DNA from: Clostridiales bacterium
Lineage (GTDB): Bacteria; Bacillota; Clostridia; Peptostreptococcales; Anaerovoracaceae
Reading direction: 5' to 3'
DNA length: 10,253 bases
Assembly: GCA_003542355.1 (NCBI GenBank)
Contig: DPKU01000082.1
Span: forward strand, 1-10,253
Part shown: piece by piece, positions 1 through 6,740 of the stretch
Position numbering within the stretch: position 1 is the stretch's first letter
How the letters are laid out: the number at the start of each line of letters is the position of its first letter
Notes under the pieces: generated by a model
What the model was told of the DNA's origin: nothing
Database searches by the model: none
What the model saw: only the letters and a program-made list of their open reading frames with translations
Position numbers and translations under genes: made by a program

Positions 1-909
1 CAAAGCGGCATCCAGGCCCGAATCCGGAACACCGATCACCACATCCGCATCCACCGGATGGGTCAGGGCCAGGCAGGCACCGGCACGCAACCGCGCTTCG
101 TGGACCGAGCAGCCGGCGATCACCGAGTCGGGACGGGCAAAGTAGATCAGCTCAAACACACAGAATCGACTGGGCTTCTTGTCGCAGTGATCCTTGATGG
201 ACCGAATGCCGTCCTTTTGAAAAACAACGATCTCCCCTGGAAGGATGTCACGCACCATGGTGGCGCCTACGGCGTCCAGGGCACAGCTTTCGGACGCCAC
301 GATATACGTGCCGTCATCCATCTTTCCGTAACAGAGCGGGCGGAACCCGTACTCGTCCCGGACTGCCACCATTTTTGCCGGAGACATCACCACCAGGGAG
401 TATGCGCCTTTGAGCCGGTCCATGGATCGATTCACCGCCTCTTCGATGGAGCCGCACTTCATGCGTTCTCTTGTGATCACATGAGAAATGACTTCCGTAT
501 CGCTAGAGCCGTGGAAGATCGATCCGGAATCCTCCAGCTCCGTACGAAGCTCGAAGGTGTTCACCAGATTGCCGTTGTGGGCGATCGCCATGCGGCCTTT
601 GGTATGATTCACGACGATAGGCTGACAGTTGGCACGGTCGTTCCCCCCGGTGGTCCCGTAACGGGTATGACCCACAGCCATGCTCCCCTGCCCCAGCCGT
701 TCCAGCTCCCCTTTGGAGAAAACGTCCTCCACCAGGCCCAGGTCTTTGTGGGTCCGAAAGATCCCGTCATCGTTGACGGTGATCCCGCAGCTTTCCTGCC
801 CTCTGTGCTGCAATGCGAAGAGTCCCAGATACGCCAGATCCGCCACACCGTTGCTGATCGGACTGAATACGCCGAATACACCGCATTCTTCATGAATTTC
901 ATTGAACAT
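1..909 (-). CDS. purF: Amidophosphoribosyltransferase, N-terminal 303 codons (3' end outside window)
   Basis: PurF makes 5-phosphoribosylamine from PRPP and glutamine, the first committed step of purine synthesis in the cytosol. The protein begins MFNEIHEECGVFG. Cys9 sits where PurF precursors are cleaved to expose the N-terminal catalytic cysteine of the Ntn-glutaminase domain, here after a short 8-residue propeptide. Other glutaminase motifs follow: HTRY at residues 81-84 and HNGN at 111-114. Cys250, just before FELIYFARPDS, aligns with the first iron-sulfur ligand of the Bacillus subtilis-type 4Fe-4S enzyme. The remaining ligand cysteines and the PRPP loop would lie beyond the window edge. 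The start at 909 is supported by an AGGAG about 7 bases upstream. It lies 26 bases after purC, so it is the third gene of the purECF operon. The frame is open to base 1, so the gene is cut by the window and is not broken. Confidence 0.97.
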   Translation of the reverse strand, partial: MFNEIHEECGVFGVFSPISNGVADLAYLGLFALQHRGQESCGITVNDDGIFRTHKDLGLVEDVFSKGELERLGQGSMAVGHTRYGTTGGNDRANCQPIVVNHTKGRMAIAHNGNLVNTFELRTELEDSGSIFHGSSDTEVISHVITRERMKCGSIEEAVNRSMDRLKGAYSLVVMSPAKMVAVRDEYGFRPLCYGKMDDGTYIVASESCALDAVGATMVRDILPGEIVVFQKDGIRSIKDHCDKKPSRFCVFELIYFARPDSVIAGCSVHEARLRAGACLALTHPVDADVVIGVPDSGLDAAL

Positions 910-935
910 GTCATCTCTCCTGAATGTTTCTTCAG

Positions 936-1646
936 CTATGCGCCGAGCAGGCGGCGAAGGATCTCCTGATACGCATCCTCCACCTGCCCAAGATCTCTCC
1001 TGAAACGATCTTTATCGAGTTTTTCATTCGTTATGATATCCCAGAACCGGCAGGTGTCCGGAGAGATCTCGTCTGCCAAAACGATGGTCCCATCCGACGT
1101 CTTCCCGAACTCCAGCTTAAAGTCCACCAGCCGGATGCCGGCCTCCGCCAGATAATCTGAGAGGATCCCGTTGATCCGCTGCGCATAGGCCTTGATGACT
1201 TCCAGATCCTCTTCCGTGGCGTACGCCAGGGCCAGAATGTGATCATCGTTCACCATAGGATCCCCAAGCTCGTCTTTTTTATAGGAAAACTCCAGCACAG
1301 GTTTTTTCAGCTCCAGGCCTTCTTCCAGGCCCAGCCTTTTGGCCATGGAGCCTGCGGCGAGATTCCGTACGATCACCTCCAAAGGGATGATCTGCACTCT
1401 TTTAACGACGGTCTCCCGATCGTTGAGCTCCTGAACGTAATGAGTCGGGATCCCGCTCTGTTCGATCAGATGCATCAGATGGTTGGTCACTCTGTTGTTG
1501 ATGGCGCCCTTGCCCAGGATCGTCCCTTTTTTCAATCCGTTGAATGCCGTTGCATCATCTTTGTAAGATACGATGCAATAGTCGGGATCATCGGTGGCAT
1601 AGACTTTCTTCGCCTTGCCTTCGTAAATCTGCTCTCTCTTCTCCAT
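936..1646 (-). CDS. purC: Phosphoribosylaminoimidazole-succinocarboxamide synthase (SAICAR synthetase)
   Basis: PurC joins aspartate to CAIR using ATP, giving SAICAR, the step directly after PurE. The 236-residue protein has the normal bacterial length. It starts with MEKREQIYEGKAKKVY, the glycine-rich ATP-binding N-terminus. Family signatures are visible: a PLEVIVRN-AAGS stretch at about 88-100, LVDFKLEFG at 173-181, and ADEISPDTCRFWD at 191-203. The frame stays open upstream to about 1817, but that part overlaps purE. The ATG at 1646 is preceded by a GGGAGG ribosome-binding site and matches the family N-terminus. It lies 22 bases after the purE stop and 26 bases before purF, so it is co-transcribed with both. 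No residue looks unusual. Confidence 0.98.
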   Translation of the reverse strand: MEKREQIYEGKAKKVYATDDPDYCIVSYKDDATAFNGLKKGTILGKGAINNRVTNHLMHLIEQSGIPTHYVQELNDRETVVKRVQIIPLEVIVRNLAAGSMAKRLGLEEGLELKKPVLEFSYKKDELGDPMVNDDHILALAYATEEDLEVIKAYAQRINGILSDYLAEAGIRLVDFKLEFGKTSDGTIVLADEISPDTCRFWDIITNEKLDKDRFRRDLGQVEDAYQEILRRLLGA

Positions 1647-1668
1647 AATAGCCTCCCGAGTTGTTCTC

Positions 1669-2163
1669 TCACTCACTATACTGCTGTGCGATTGCTTTGT
1701 CTTTCTCTGCGATTTCCTCTGCGGCAGAGACTCTGGCCTCACCCAGTCGCTTCGCCAGTGCCAAGTCCTCCACGGCAAGGATCTGGATGGCAAGCAGCGC
1801 TGCATTGGCCCCTCCATTGATGGCCACGGTGGCTACCGGAATGCCCGAAGGCATTTGCACCGTAGAAAATAAAGCGTCAAGTCCATCCAATTCGGAAGAC
1901 TTGACGGGAAGCCCGATGACGGGCAGGGTGGTGTTGGCGGCCAGTGCGCCGGCCAGGTGGGCCGCTTTTCCGGCGGCGGCGATCAAAACGCCGTAGCCTT
2001 CTCCTCTGGCTGACTCTGCGAAGGCCTGGGCCGCCCGGGGCGACCGGTGGGCCGAAAGCACCCGTACGCTGAAGGAAACGTCGTAAGCTCTGAGCACCGC
2101 CAGCGTCTTCTCCACCACGGGCAGATCGCTGGTACTCCCCATGATCACTGCAATTTTTTTCAT
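1669..2163 (-). CDS. purE: N5-carboxyaminoimidazole ribonucleotide mutase / AIR carboxylase catalytic subunit
   Basis: PurE forms CAIR, the substrate of PurC encoded next. The 164-residue protein begins MKKIAVIMGSTSDLPVV, with the phosphate-binding GSxSD loop at residues 9-13. SAHRSP (about 42-47) is the substrate-binding motif, and QMPSGIPVATVAINGG is the C-terminal active-site region. The middle segment, AAGKAAHLAGALAANTTLPVIGLP, aligns with the class I stretch usually read GGAAHLPG. Here the proline of LPG is alanine and the second glycine is lysine. Class I enzymes normally act with PurK, but no purK is present between promoter and purF. The start at 2163 fits the family N-terminus. The frame runs open upstream to 2250, but that part is the riboswitch and terminator. 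It is the first gene of the operon and is controlled by the ZTP riboswitch upstream. Confidence 0.97.
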   Translation of the reverse strand: MKKIAVIMGSTSDLPVVEKTLAVLRAYDVSFSVRVLSAHRSPRAAQAFAESARGEGYGVLIAAAGKAAHLAGALAANTTLPVIGLPVKSSELDGLDALFSTVQMPSGIPVATVAINGGANAALLAIQILAVEDLALAKRLGEARVSAAEEIAEKDKAIAQQYSE

Positions 2164-2183
2164 CGTGCACCCTCTCTTCGCCA

Positions 2184-2237
2184 ATAAATAAAAGGACAGT
2201 CCTTTGGCATCACAAGGATTGCCACATAGGACTGCCC
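2184..2237 (-). terminator. Riboswitch-controlled intrinsic terminator upstream of purE
   Basis: A 10-bp stem pairs GGGCAGTCCT (2237-2228) with AGGACTGTCC (2203-2194) with one G-U pair. An inner 5-bp TGGCA/TGCCA stem follows, then the tail TTTTATTTATT. Its 5' arm uses the last bases of the riboswitch P3 element (GGGCA). Ligand-bound aptamer and terminator therefore cannot form together, as expected for a ligand-ON switch. Confidence 0.9.
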
Positions 2238-2307
2238 AGACGGTCGGCATTTCGTTTCTGTTTTTTGCTCCCTTGTGGTAACCACTGATCCGTCAGTCAC
2301 AAAAAAC
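2232..2307 (-). ncRNA. ZTP (pfl) riboswitch aptamer
   Basis: The leader shows all parts of the pfl/ZTP motif. P1 is a perfect 8-bp helix, GTTTTTTG (2307-2300) with CAAAAAAC (2267-2260). It is followed by the conserved GTGACTG start of the aptamer. P2 is GTGG/CCAC (2285-2282 with 2278-2275) with a TTA loop, then a GGGAGC run. P3 is TGCC-GACCGTCT-GGGCA (2249-2233). The pseudoknot pairs GACGG (2294-2290) with CCGTC (2243-2239). The common form is GGCG with CGCC, so the A here is matched by a compensating T. ZTP riboswitches bind ZMP/ZTP, the AICAR derivatives that accumulate when 10-formyl-THF is scarce, and switch on purine and one-carbon genes. Position directly before purE agrees. Fold and ligand are inferred from motif recognition. 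Confidence 0.93.
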
Positions 2308-2324
2308 ACTCAAATTATGCATAG

Positions 2325-2354
2325 ATTATATCCCGAATCCTTCTTCCGTGTCAA
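2325..2354 (-). promoter_or_regulatory. Promoter of the purECF operon (sigma-A type)
   Basis: A perfect -35 TTGACA (2354-2349) and a perfect -10 TATAAT (2330-2325) are separated by 18 bases. Transcription should begin near 2318, leaving about 10 bases before the riboswitch P1 helix and a leader of about 155 bases. The -35 lies only 3 bases beyond the stem of the rpsI terminator. Confidence 0.92.
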
Positions 2355-2357
2355 TAC

Positions 2358-2383
2358 AAATCCCGCAGCGAGCTGCGGGATTT
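2358..2383 (-). terminator. Terminator after rpsI (hairpin symmetric, probably bidirectional)
   Basis: This is a 12-bp perfect inverted repeat, AAATCCCGCAGC and its complement, around a 2-base centre, 27 bases after the rpsI stop. On the minus strand the tail is ATTTGTATTG, a weak T-tract. The plus-strand reading has the better run, five T. It ends rplM-rpsI transcription just before the purE promoter. Confidence 0.85.
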
Positions 2384-2409
2384 TTGCATGTCTGTGAATG
2401 TTTGACGGA

Positions 2410-2802
2410 TTATCTCTTGCTGAACTGGGACGCTTTTCTGGCCTTCTTTAAGCCGTACTTTTTCCGCTCCGTCATTCTGGGGTCTCTCGTCAGGAAACCG
2501 GCTGCCTTGAGGGCGCCGCGGTTTTCCGGATCTGATTCGCACAGTGCTCTGGAGATGCCGTGGCGCAGAGCACCGGCCTGTCCAGTGAATCCGCCGCCGT
2601 GAACGGTGGCAACGACATCGAATTTCGCTTCTGCGCCCACAAGACCCAGAGGTCTTCTGACTTCGCGCTTCAGGATCTCCATGCCGAAATAGTCGTTCAG
2701 ATCTTTTTTATTGATGGTGATGCTTCCTTTGCCGGGGATCAGTCGTACTCTGGCAACGGAAGATTTTCTTCTGCCTGTTCCGCAGTATTGTATTTTAGCC
2801 AT
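2410..2802 (-). CDS. rpsI: 30S ribosomal protein S9
   Basis: S9 is a head protein of the small ribosomal subunit whose C-terminal tail reaches the P-site tRNA. The 130-residue protein has the usual length and begins MAKIQYCGTGRRKSSVARVR, the family start. GGGFTGQAGALRHGISRAL (about 69-87) and LTRDPRMTERKKYGLKKAR (about 104-122) are strongly conserved S9 stretches. It ends in the basic tail SQFSKR with the terminal Lys-Arg that contacts tRNA. A GAAGGGAG ribosome-binding site precedes the ATG, and the gap to rplM is 18 bases, so the two form the widely conserved L13-S9 pair. A terminator follows. Nothing is unusual. Confidence 0.99.
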   Translation of the reverse strand: MAKIQYCGTGRRKSSVARVRLIPGKGSITINKKDLNDYFGMEILKREVRRPLGLVGAEAKFDVVATVHGGGFTGQAGALRHGISRALCESDPENRGALKAAGFLTRDPRMTERKKYGLKKARKASQFSKR

Positions 2803-2820
2803 TTCAGTTTCTCCCTTCGC

Positions 2821-3249
2821 TTAGAAATCCCAGATTTCCGGTTTTTGAGCTTCGTGCTTATGTTCCGGACCTGCGTAAACCTTCAGTTTCTTATACATCT
2901 GTCTGCCAAGGGGCCCCTTGGGCATCATGCCCTTGACAGCGTGACGGATAATTTCGTCGGGTTTCTTTGCCTGCAATTTCTCGAAGGTGATCTCGCGAAG
3001 ACCGCCCGGAAAACCGGTGTGGTGCTTGTAGATCTTTTCTTTTCTCTTCTTTCCCGTTACGTGAATGTGCTCGGCGTTGATCACGATCACATAATCGCCG
3101 GTATCCAGAAACGGAGTGTAGGTGGGTTTTTTCTTTCCGCGAAGGATCGATGCGGCTTCCGTCGCCAGACGTCCCAGAGTTTTTCCCTCTGCGTCCAGCA
3201 CATACCATTTTCTTTCGATCTCGGAAGGCTTTGCAATGTAAGACGACAT
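2821..3249 (-). CDS. rplM: 50S ribosomal protein L13
   Basis: L13 is an early-assembly protein of the large subunit that binds 23S rRNA. The 142-residue protein has the normal length for the family. Visible signatures are RKWYVLDAEGKTLGRLAT near the N-terminus, the FLDTGDYVIVINAEHIHVTG stretch around residues 47-66, and AVKGMMPKGPLGRQMYKKLKVY around 104-125. The ATG at 3249 follows an excellent AAGGAGGT ribosome-binding site 5-6 bases upstream. It has its own promoter and a leader of about 155 bases containing several hairpins, and it is followed 18 bases later by rpsI. In Firmicutes this pair is typically under feedback control through an L13 leader RNA, which fits the structured leader here. 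Confidence 0.99.
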   Translation of the reverse strand: MSSYIAKPSEIERKWYVLDAEGKTLGRLATEAASILRGKKKPTYTPFLDTGDYVIVINAEHIHVTGKKRKEKIYKHHTGFPGGLREITFEKLQAKKPDEIIRHAVKGMMPKGPLGRQMYKKLKVYAGPEHKHEAQKPEIWDF

Positions 3250-3407
3250 TTGGACCTCCTTGCCTACTGGGATGGGATCTCCATCTTGTTCGGCGCCTAC
3301 TCTGATGAGTGCCGCTCATCGGTTTCAGCACTGCAAACTGTAACTGCTCGGCCGCGGCAGCAGAACTGCCTGTGCCTTTGGAAAACTTGCGCCTTTGCTG
3401 TGACGCA
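3250..3407 (-). ncRNA. Structured 5' leader of rplM-rpsI, probable L13-type ribosomal-protein leader
   Basis: The untranslated leader runs about 155 bases from the predicted start site to the rplM ATG. It holds several perfect short hairpins: GGCAG/CTGCC (3370-3366 with 3360-3356), GATGAG/CTCATC (3320-3315 with 3309-3304) and GATGG/CCATC (3285-3281 with 3275-3271). A further CTTTGC/GCAAAG stem (3410-3405 with 3398-3393) straddles the start site. AGTGCTG (3332-3326) can instead pair with CGGCACT (3314-3308), which excludes the GATGAG hairpin. The hexamer GTAGGC occurs twice. No intrinsic terminator is seen. Firmicutes are known to have an L13 leader at this locus, and assignment to it rests on position and structure, not on a consensus match. 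Confidence 0.6.
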
Positions 3408-3413
3408 AAGGTT

Positions 3414-3442
3414 ATATTAATCCAGAGTGCTTGAAATGTCAA
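3414..3442 (-). promoter_or_regulatory. Promoter of rplM-rpsI
   Basis: A perfect -35 TTGACA (3442-3437) is followed after 17 bases by TAATAT (3419-3414), a 4/6 match to the -10 consensus. The -35 starts 7 bases beyond the stop codon of the ABC permease. A 6-bp inverted repeat, GCTTGA and TCAAGC around CATT (3444-3429), overlaps the -35. Confidence 0.8.
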
Positions 3443-3448
3443 GCAAAA

Positions 3449-4768
3449 CTATTCGTTTTTGAGTCCCTCCAGAGCGGACAGATTCATGGCCCGCTTGGCC
3501 GGATAATAACCGGAAGCCAGCCCGATGAACGTGGCGAAAAGGAGGGCACTGCCGCTCACCCAGTAAGGGATCACAGACACCACCGATCCGCTGCTCCCCA
3601 TGGAGCCCAGGAATCCCTGCATAAAAGGCAGCAATACCGTGTTCAGCATCAAAGAAATGATGTAGCTGAAAACCAATCCAGCCAAGCCGCCGAGAAATCC
3701 GATCATGCCTGCTTCCAGCAGGAACATCTTGCGGATATCCCGCAGATTGGCGCCGATCACTTTCATGACCCCAATCTCCTTCGTCCGCTCGTAAATGGAC
3801 ATGATCATGGTATTGGCGATGCCCAGCGCAGCCACCAGAAGAGAAATGGCGCCGATGCCGCCCAGGATGCCCTGGATCATGGCAGCCGTTTCTTTCATGC
3901 TTTCCAGCCAGTCGTTAAGGCTGTAGGTCTCGAAGCCCATCTCATCCCGAATCGCGTCGCACACGCCACCCACATCGTTGATGTCATCCACATAGACCAA
4001 TGCCTGCTGGTAGACGGTCTTGCCGCCGGTAATCACTTCGCCGTTGGCTTTTCGAATCTCTGTCTGTATTTCTTTCAGCGTGTCCAGGCTCATGTAGGCC
4101 CGGTAGGAGGATTCGTCATTTTCTGCAGCCAGCAGACCGACGCCCTGTCCTTTGTATGTCTCGTACCGGATATCTCCTTCACCCTCCTGGGAAGTCCCGT
4201 AGCTCCAGTCGCCGGTCAGGATCAGATCCGTGGTGATCACGTCCACCGTAGGTTCGCCTCCGCCCCAACGGGAACCTTGCTGCTGACGGGGGTTGTAGAA
4301 CCAGCTGGCCACGTTTTGCCCGAAGACCACTGCATATTTGTCTCCAGACTCCAAAAGACGTCCTTCCGCTACTTCAAAGCCAAACTTTTCCATCGTTTCG
4401 GGCCGAATTCCATACATCGAGGTGCTGCAGACCATCCGCCCGATCCCGAGAGTCAGATATTGTTCAATAACCGGCGTTACTGCCGTTACACCGGAAATCG
4501 CTTCGATGGCGGTAATGGTCTTGTCATCCAACTCCGTTGCGTTCCCGCTGGAGTCCATGCCCCGGCCGTACCCGTAGACCTGGACCGTGTGCAGGTTGCC
4601 ATAAGATTCGATCTGCTCTTGGTAGTTGGCGCTGAGGCCGAAGCCGATGGAGAGCATCACAACAATGGCACAGGTGCCCACGACCACGCCAATGATGGCT
4701 AAGATGGTTCGGGTCCGCCGACGCAGCAGATTCCCCGCGCATAGTTCAATGATATCTCTGTTATTCAT
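3449..4768 (-). CDS. ABC transporter permease, FtsX/MacB family
   Basis: This 439-residue membrane protein has the MacB/FtsX layout. There is a short cytoplasmic N-terminus with the LLRRRTRT motif, a first membrane helix at about 21-45, and a large extracellular domain (about 46-295). Three more helices follow at about 298-323, 350-378 and 402-422. The segment after helix 2, SIYERTKEIGVMKVIGA (324-340), is the coupling region that contacts the ATPase. The end, YYPAKRAMNLSALEGLKNE, is the usual family terminus. Family members transmit ATPase-driven movement across the membrane or move lipophilic substrates, and the substrate here is unknown. The ATG overlaps the end of the CARDB protein gene by 8 bases and its ribosome-binding site (GAGGAG) lies in that gene, so translation is probably coupled. 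The extracellular domain carries three cysteines (Cys114, Cys270 and those near the helix border should be checked) and a Trp/Gly-rich stretch near 156-171. No terminator follows. Confidence 0.93.
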   Translation of the reverse strand: MNNRDIIELCAGNLLRRRTRTILAIIGVVVGTCAIVVMLSIGFGLSANYQEQIESYGNLHTVQVYGYGRGMDSSGNATELDDKTITAIEAISGVTAVTPVIEQYLTLGIGRMVCSTSMYGIRPETMEKFGFEVAEGRLLESGDKYAVVFGQNVASWFYNPRQQQGSRWGGGEPTVDVITTDLILTGDWSYGTSQEGEGDIRYETYKGQGVGLLAAENDESSYRAYMSLDTLKEIQTEIRKANGEVITGGKTVYQQALVYVDDINDVGGVCDAIRDEMGFETYSLNDWLESMKETAAMIQGILGGIGAISLLVAALGIANTMIMSIYERTKEIGVMKVIGANLRDIRKMFLLEAGMIGFLGGLAGLVFSYIISLMLNTVLLPFMQGFLGSMGSSGSVVSVIPYWVSGSALLFATFIGLASGYYPAKRAMNLSALEGLKNE

Positions 4769-6740
4769 TCAGATCAAACTCCTCGTCGCGCACCAGTTTT
4801 CTTCTTTTTCTGTATTTAACGACACCGAAAACTGCCGCCGCACCCACCAGCATAATGCCTATCGTTTGCCAGGTATTCATACTGCTAACGGGCATCTCAG
4901 GCTGCGGCATGTTGGGGTCTTCTTCCCATACCATGGCTTCACCCACCTGAAAAACAAAGGTTTTCTCGACAATCTGCTCCGCACCTGCGGCATCCTCAAA
5001 CACAAAGGTTACTTTGCCATTCAAAGGCCCCGGTCCGTTTGTGAAAAAATTGATACTGTAATAATCGCTTTTTCCTGACGCCATGTTCCCCACATACATA
5101 GTGGCAGAACCATCCACCATAAAGTCGCCTTCAGCGGTAACTCGTAGATTCGAAAGCTGAGTCTTTCCCATATTGTAATAATTGACATTCAGATAGCCCA
5201 TCTGGCCGGCTGTCAGATATCCAGGATCCAAAATATCATCGACCACCAATCTTGTTTCCTGAATCACGGGAATGGAGATGATGTCGTTGGCAGTATGGGT
5301 CCCGCCGGCGGTGTCTTCATAGCTCATCGTAACAGTTACCGTGCTCGTACGCTGTTCGGCGTCCTTTTTTGCCGCAAGATGCATTTGGTGGGTAACGGTG
5401 CTGCCGGCAGGAATCGAAGGCACATAATATGAGTTGCTGGTGCCCACAGGAAGGAAGGCACTATCATCGCTGGTGACGGTGACTTTGATATTCTGCAGGG
5501 CCGTACCAGCACTGGTATTGTTCAGTGTCAAGGACAGATGAAACTCGCCGCCGGCCCGGACCGGTTGTCCGCCATAACTGTAGGCAGAAACCATCAGTTG
5601 CGGATTTATTCCGCCCCCACCGCCCTGAATCATAGTTCCGCCGTACTGGGACACAGTCTGGGTGCCGTCCGCATTGCCCGCTGATATTTCAAAAAGGGCA
5701 TATTCTCCGCCCTTCTGTGAATTCAAGGTAACGGTACAGGTCTGGGAAGCGCCCGGTGCGATCCGGTCGATCAGGAAGACGTTTTTTGTTTTGTTGATCA
5801 CGCCCTCGGGCACTTTCAGCTCTGCTTTGACGTTGATCGCGTCGAAAGTGCTTTGGTTGCGAAGGGTAAACGACACGGAAAAATCACTGCCGGCCGAAAC
5901 GGATTCGGGCGTTTGGACACCAGTGATCTCCAGATCCAGATTGCCCGAGCCACCTGTCCCGGCTACCGGCACGTAAACCGTTTCTTCCAGGCTGATCTCG
6001 GTGTTGGAGGTGTTCAATCCTGCGATCCGTACCGTCACGGGGTAACTCTTGCTTTCCAGATCGCTGTCCGCGGCGATGGGATATTCCGCCACGTAAGTGC
6101 TGCCGATGGACAGGTAGCCCGCATTGATCGTGGCGGCTCCGCTGGCGATGGACAACCCGTCGGGCAGGGTCAGGCTGATCCTGGCGTTCTTGACTGCCGT
6201 ATTCCCGCGGTTGAACAACGAAAGCCGAAGCGTCTGGGTCTGGCCTGCCGCCAGGATGTTTCCGCCGGACACGGAATAGTCCACATCGAAAGCAGCCCCT
6301 CCCAGGGAAGAAAAGCTGTCCACGTTTCGAGTCACTTCATAGGAAATGTCTCTGGAACCAAGTACATCGCCGCTGCCGTCAACGGCGATGGCTTTGGCGG
6401 TCAACGTATGCTCGCCCACAGACGTTCGTTTGTCAATACTTATACCGATCCGGATATTTTCATGGGTCTGTCCGCCAGTATATGTAGAGCTTATTGATTC
6501 CACCGAAATATTACTGGTGTCTGCCGTAAGGACTATCTTAAAGTCGCGTCCACCCGCTGCAGATCTCGCAGTAAGATTGATCACATCAGTGTCTCCCTGC
6601 ATCGCTCTGAAGCCTTCTACACGCTCGAACGTGACCTCGGGTGCTGCCAAAGCTGCCGCAGGCGTCAGTGCCACAGCCACCAATGCGGCTGTCAGCATCA
6701 GGCCGATCCTCTTAATACTGTTCTTACTCTGCTTTTTCAT
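4761..6740 (-). CDS. Secreted, membrane-anchored CARDB/Ig-like repeat protein of an ABC operon
   Basis: The 659-residue protein has a signal peptide: a basic start, a hydrophobic run at about 12-30, and an ALA-AP cleavage site near residue 32. It ends with one membrane helix (about 624-643) followed by KYRKRRK and an acidic tail, which places the bulk outside the cell. Between lie about five beta-rich domains of 100-115 residues, roughly 35-140, 150-260, 266-367, 380-492 and 496-600. Recurrent phrases such as LSLFNRGN, SFTLRNQS, LTLNNTS and VNYYNMGK are typical of CARDB/APHP (COG1361-like) modules. Gly-rich linkers occur at 261-266 and 373-377. It overlaps the ATPase gene by 17 bases and the permease by 8, so it is almost certainly a partner of that transporter. 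A likely role is a surface adaptor or sensor arm; that is inference. The gene has an AGGGAG ribosome-binding site. Confidence 0.88.
   Translation of the reverse strand: MKKQSKNSIKRIGLMLTAALVAVALTPAAALAAPEVTFERVEGFRAMQGDTDVINLTARSAAGGRDFKIVLTADTSNISVESISSTYTGGQTHENIRIGISIDKRTSVGEHTLTAKAIAVDGSGDVLGSRDISYEVTRNVDSFSSLGGAAFDVDYSVSGGNILAAGQTQTLRLSLFNRGNTAVKNARISLTLPDGLSIASGAATINAGYLSIGSTYVAEYPIAADSDLESKSYPVTVRIAGLNTSNTEISLEETVYVPVAGTGGSGNLDLEITGVQTPESVSAGSDFSVSFTLRNQSTFDAINVKAELKVPEGVINKTKNVFLIDRIAPGASQTCTVTLNSQKGGEYALFEISAGNADGTQTVSQYGGTMIQGGGGGINPQLMVSAYSYGGQPVRAGGEFHLSLTLNNTSAGTALQNIKVTVTSDDSAFLPVGTSNSYYVPSIPAGSTVTHQMHLAAKKDAEQRTSTVTVTMSYEDTAGGTHTANDIISIPVIQETRLVVDDILDPGYLTAGQMGYLNVNYYNMGKTQLSNLRVTAEGDFMVDGSATMYVGNMASGKSDYYSINFFTNGPGPLNGKVTFVFEDAAGAEQIVEKTFVFQVGEAMVWEEDPNMPQPEMPVSSMNTWQTIGIMLVGAAAVFGVVKYRKRRKLVRDEEFDLNE

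Noticed and set aside
58..969. A 303-codon plus-strand open frame across purF
   Set aside because: It is the antisense shadow of purF and ends in low-complexity RRRRRIS. The minus strand encodes unmistakable PurF motifs.
1647..1817. Longer PurC, with a start at 1817
   Set aside because: It overlaps purE in another frame. MEKREQIYEGKAKKVY at 1646 is the family start.
2164..2250. Longer PurE, with a start at 2250
   Set aside because: It would translate the riboswitch and terminator. The start at 2163 matches the family N-terminus.
3304..3330. CTGATGAG followed by a hairpin on the plus strand, resembling a hammerhead ribozyme core
   Set aside because: The required GAAA after stem II is missing (GGTTTC instead), so the core is incomplete.
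3250..3410. T-box leader before rplM
   Set aside because: No T-box sequence (AAGGTGGTACCGCG-like), no specifier-loop layout and no terminator. The gene is ribosomal, not amino-acid related.
3431..4702. Long plus-strand open frame opposite the permease (423 codons), with similar ones opposite rplM, tyrS and upp
   Set aside because: They mirror the codon-rich minus-strand genes, have His/Arg-rich composition and no recognisable domain, and lack ribosome-binding sites.
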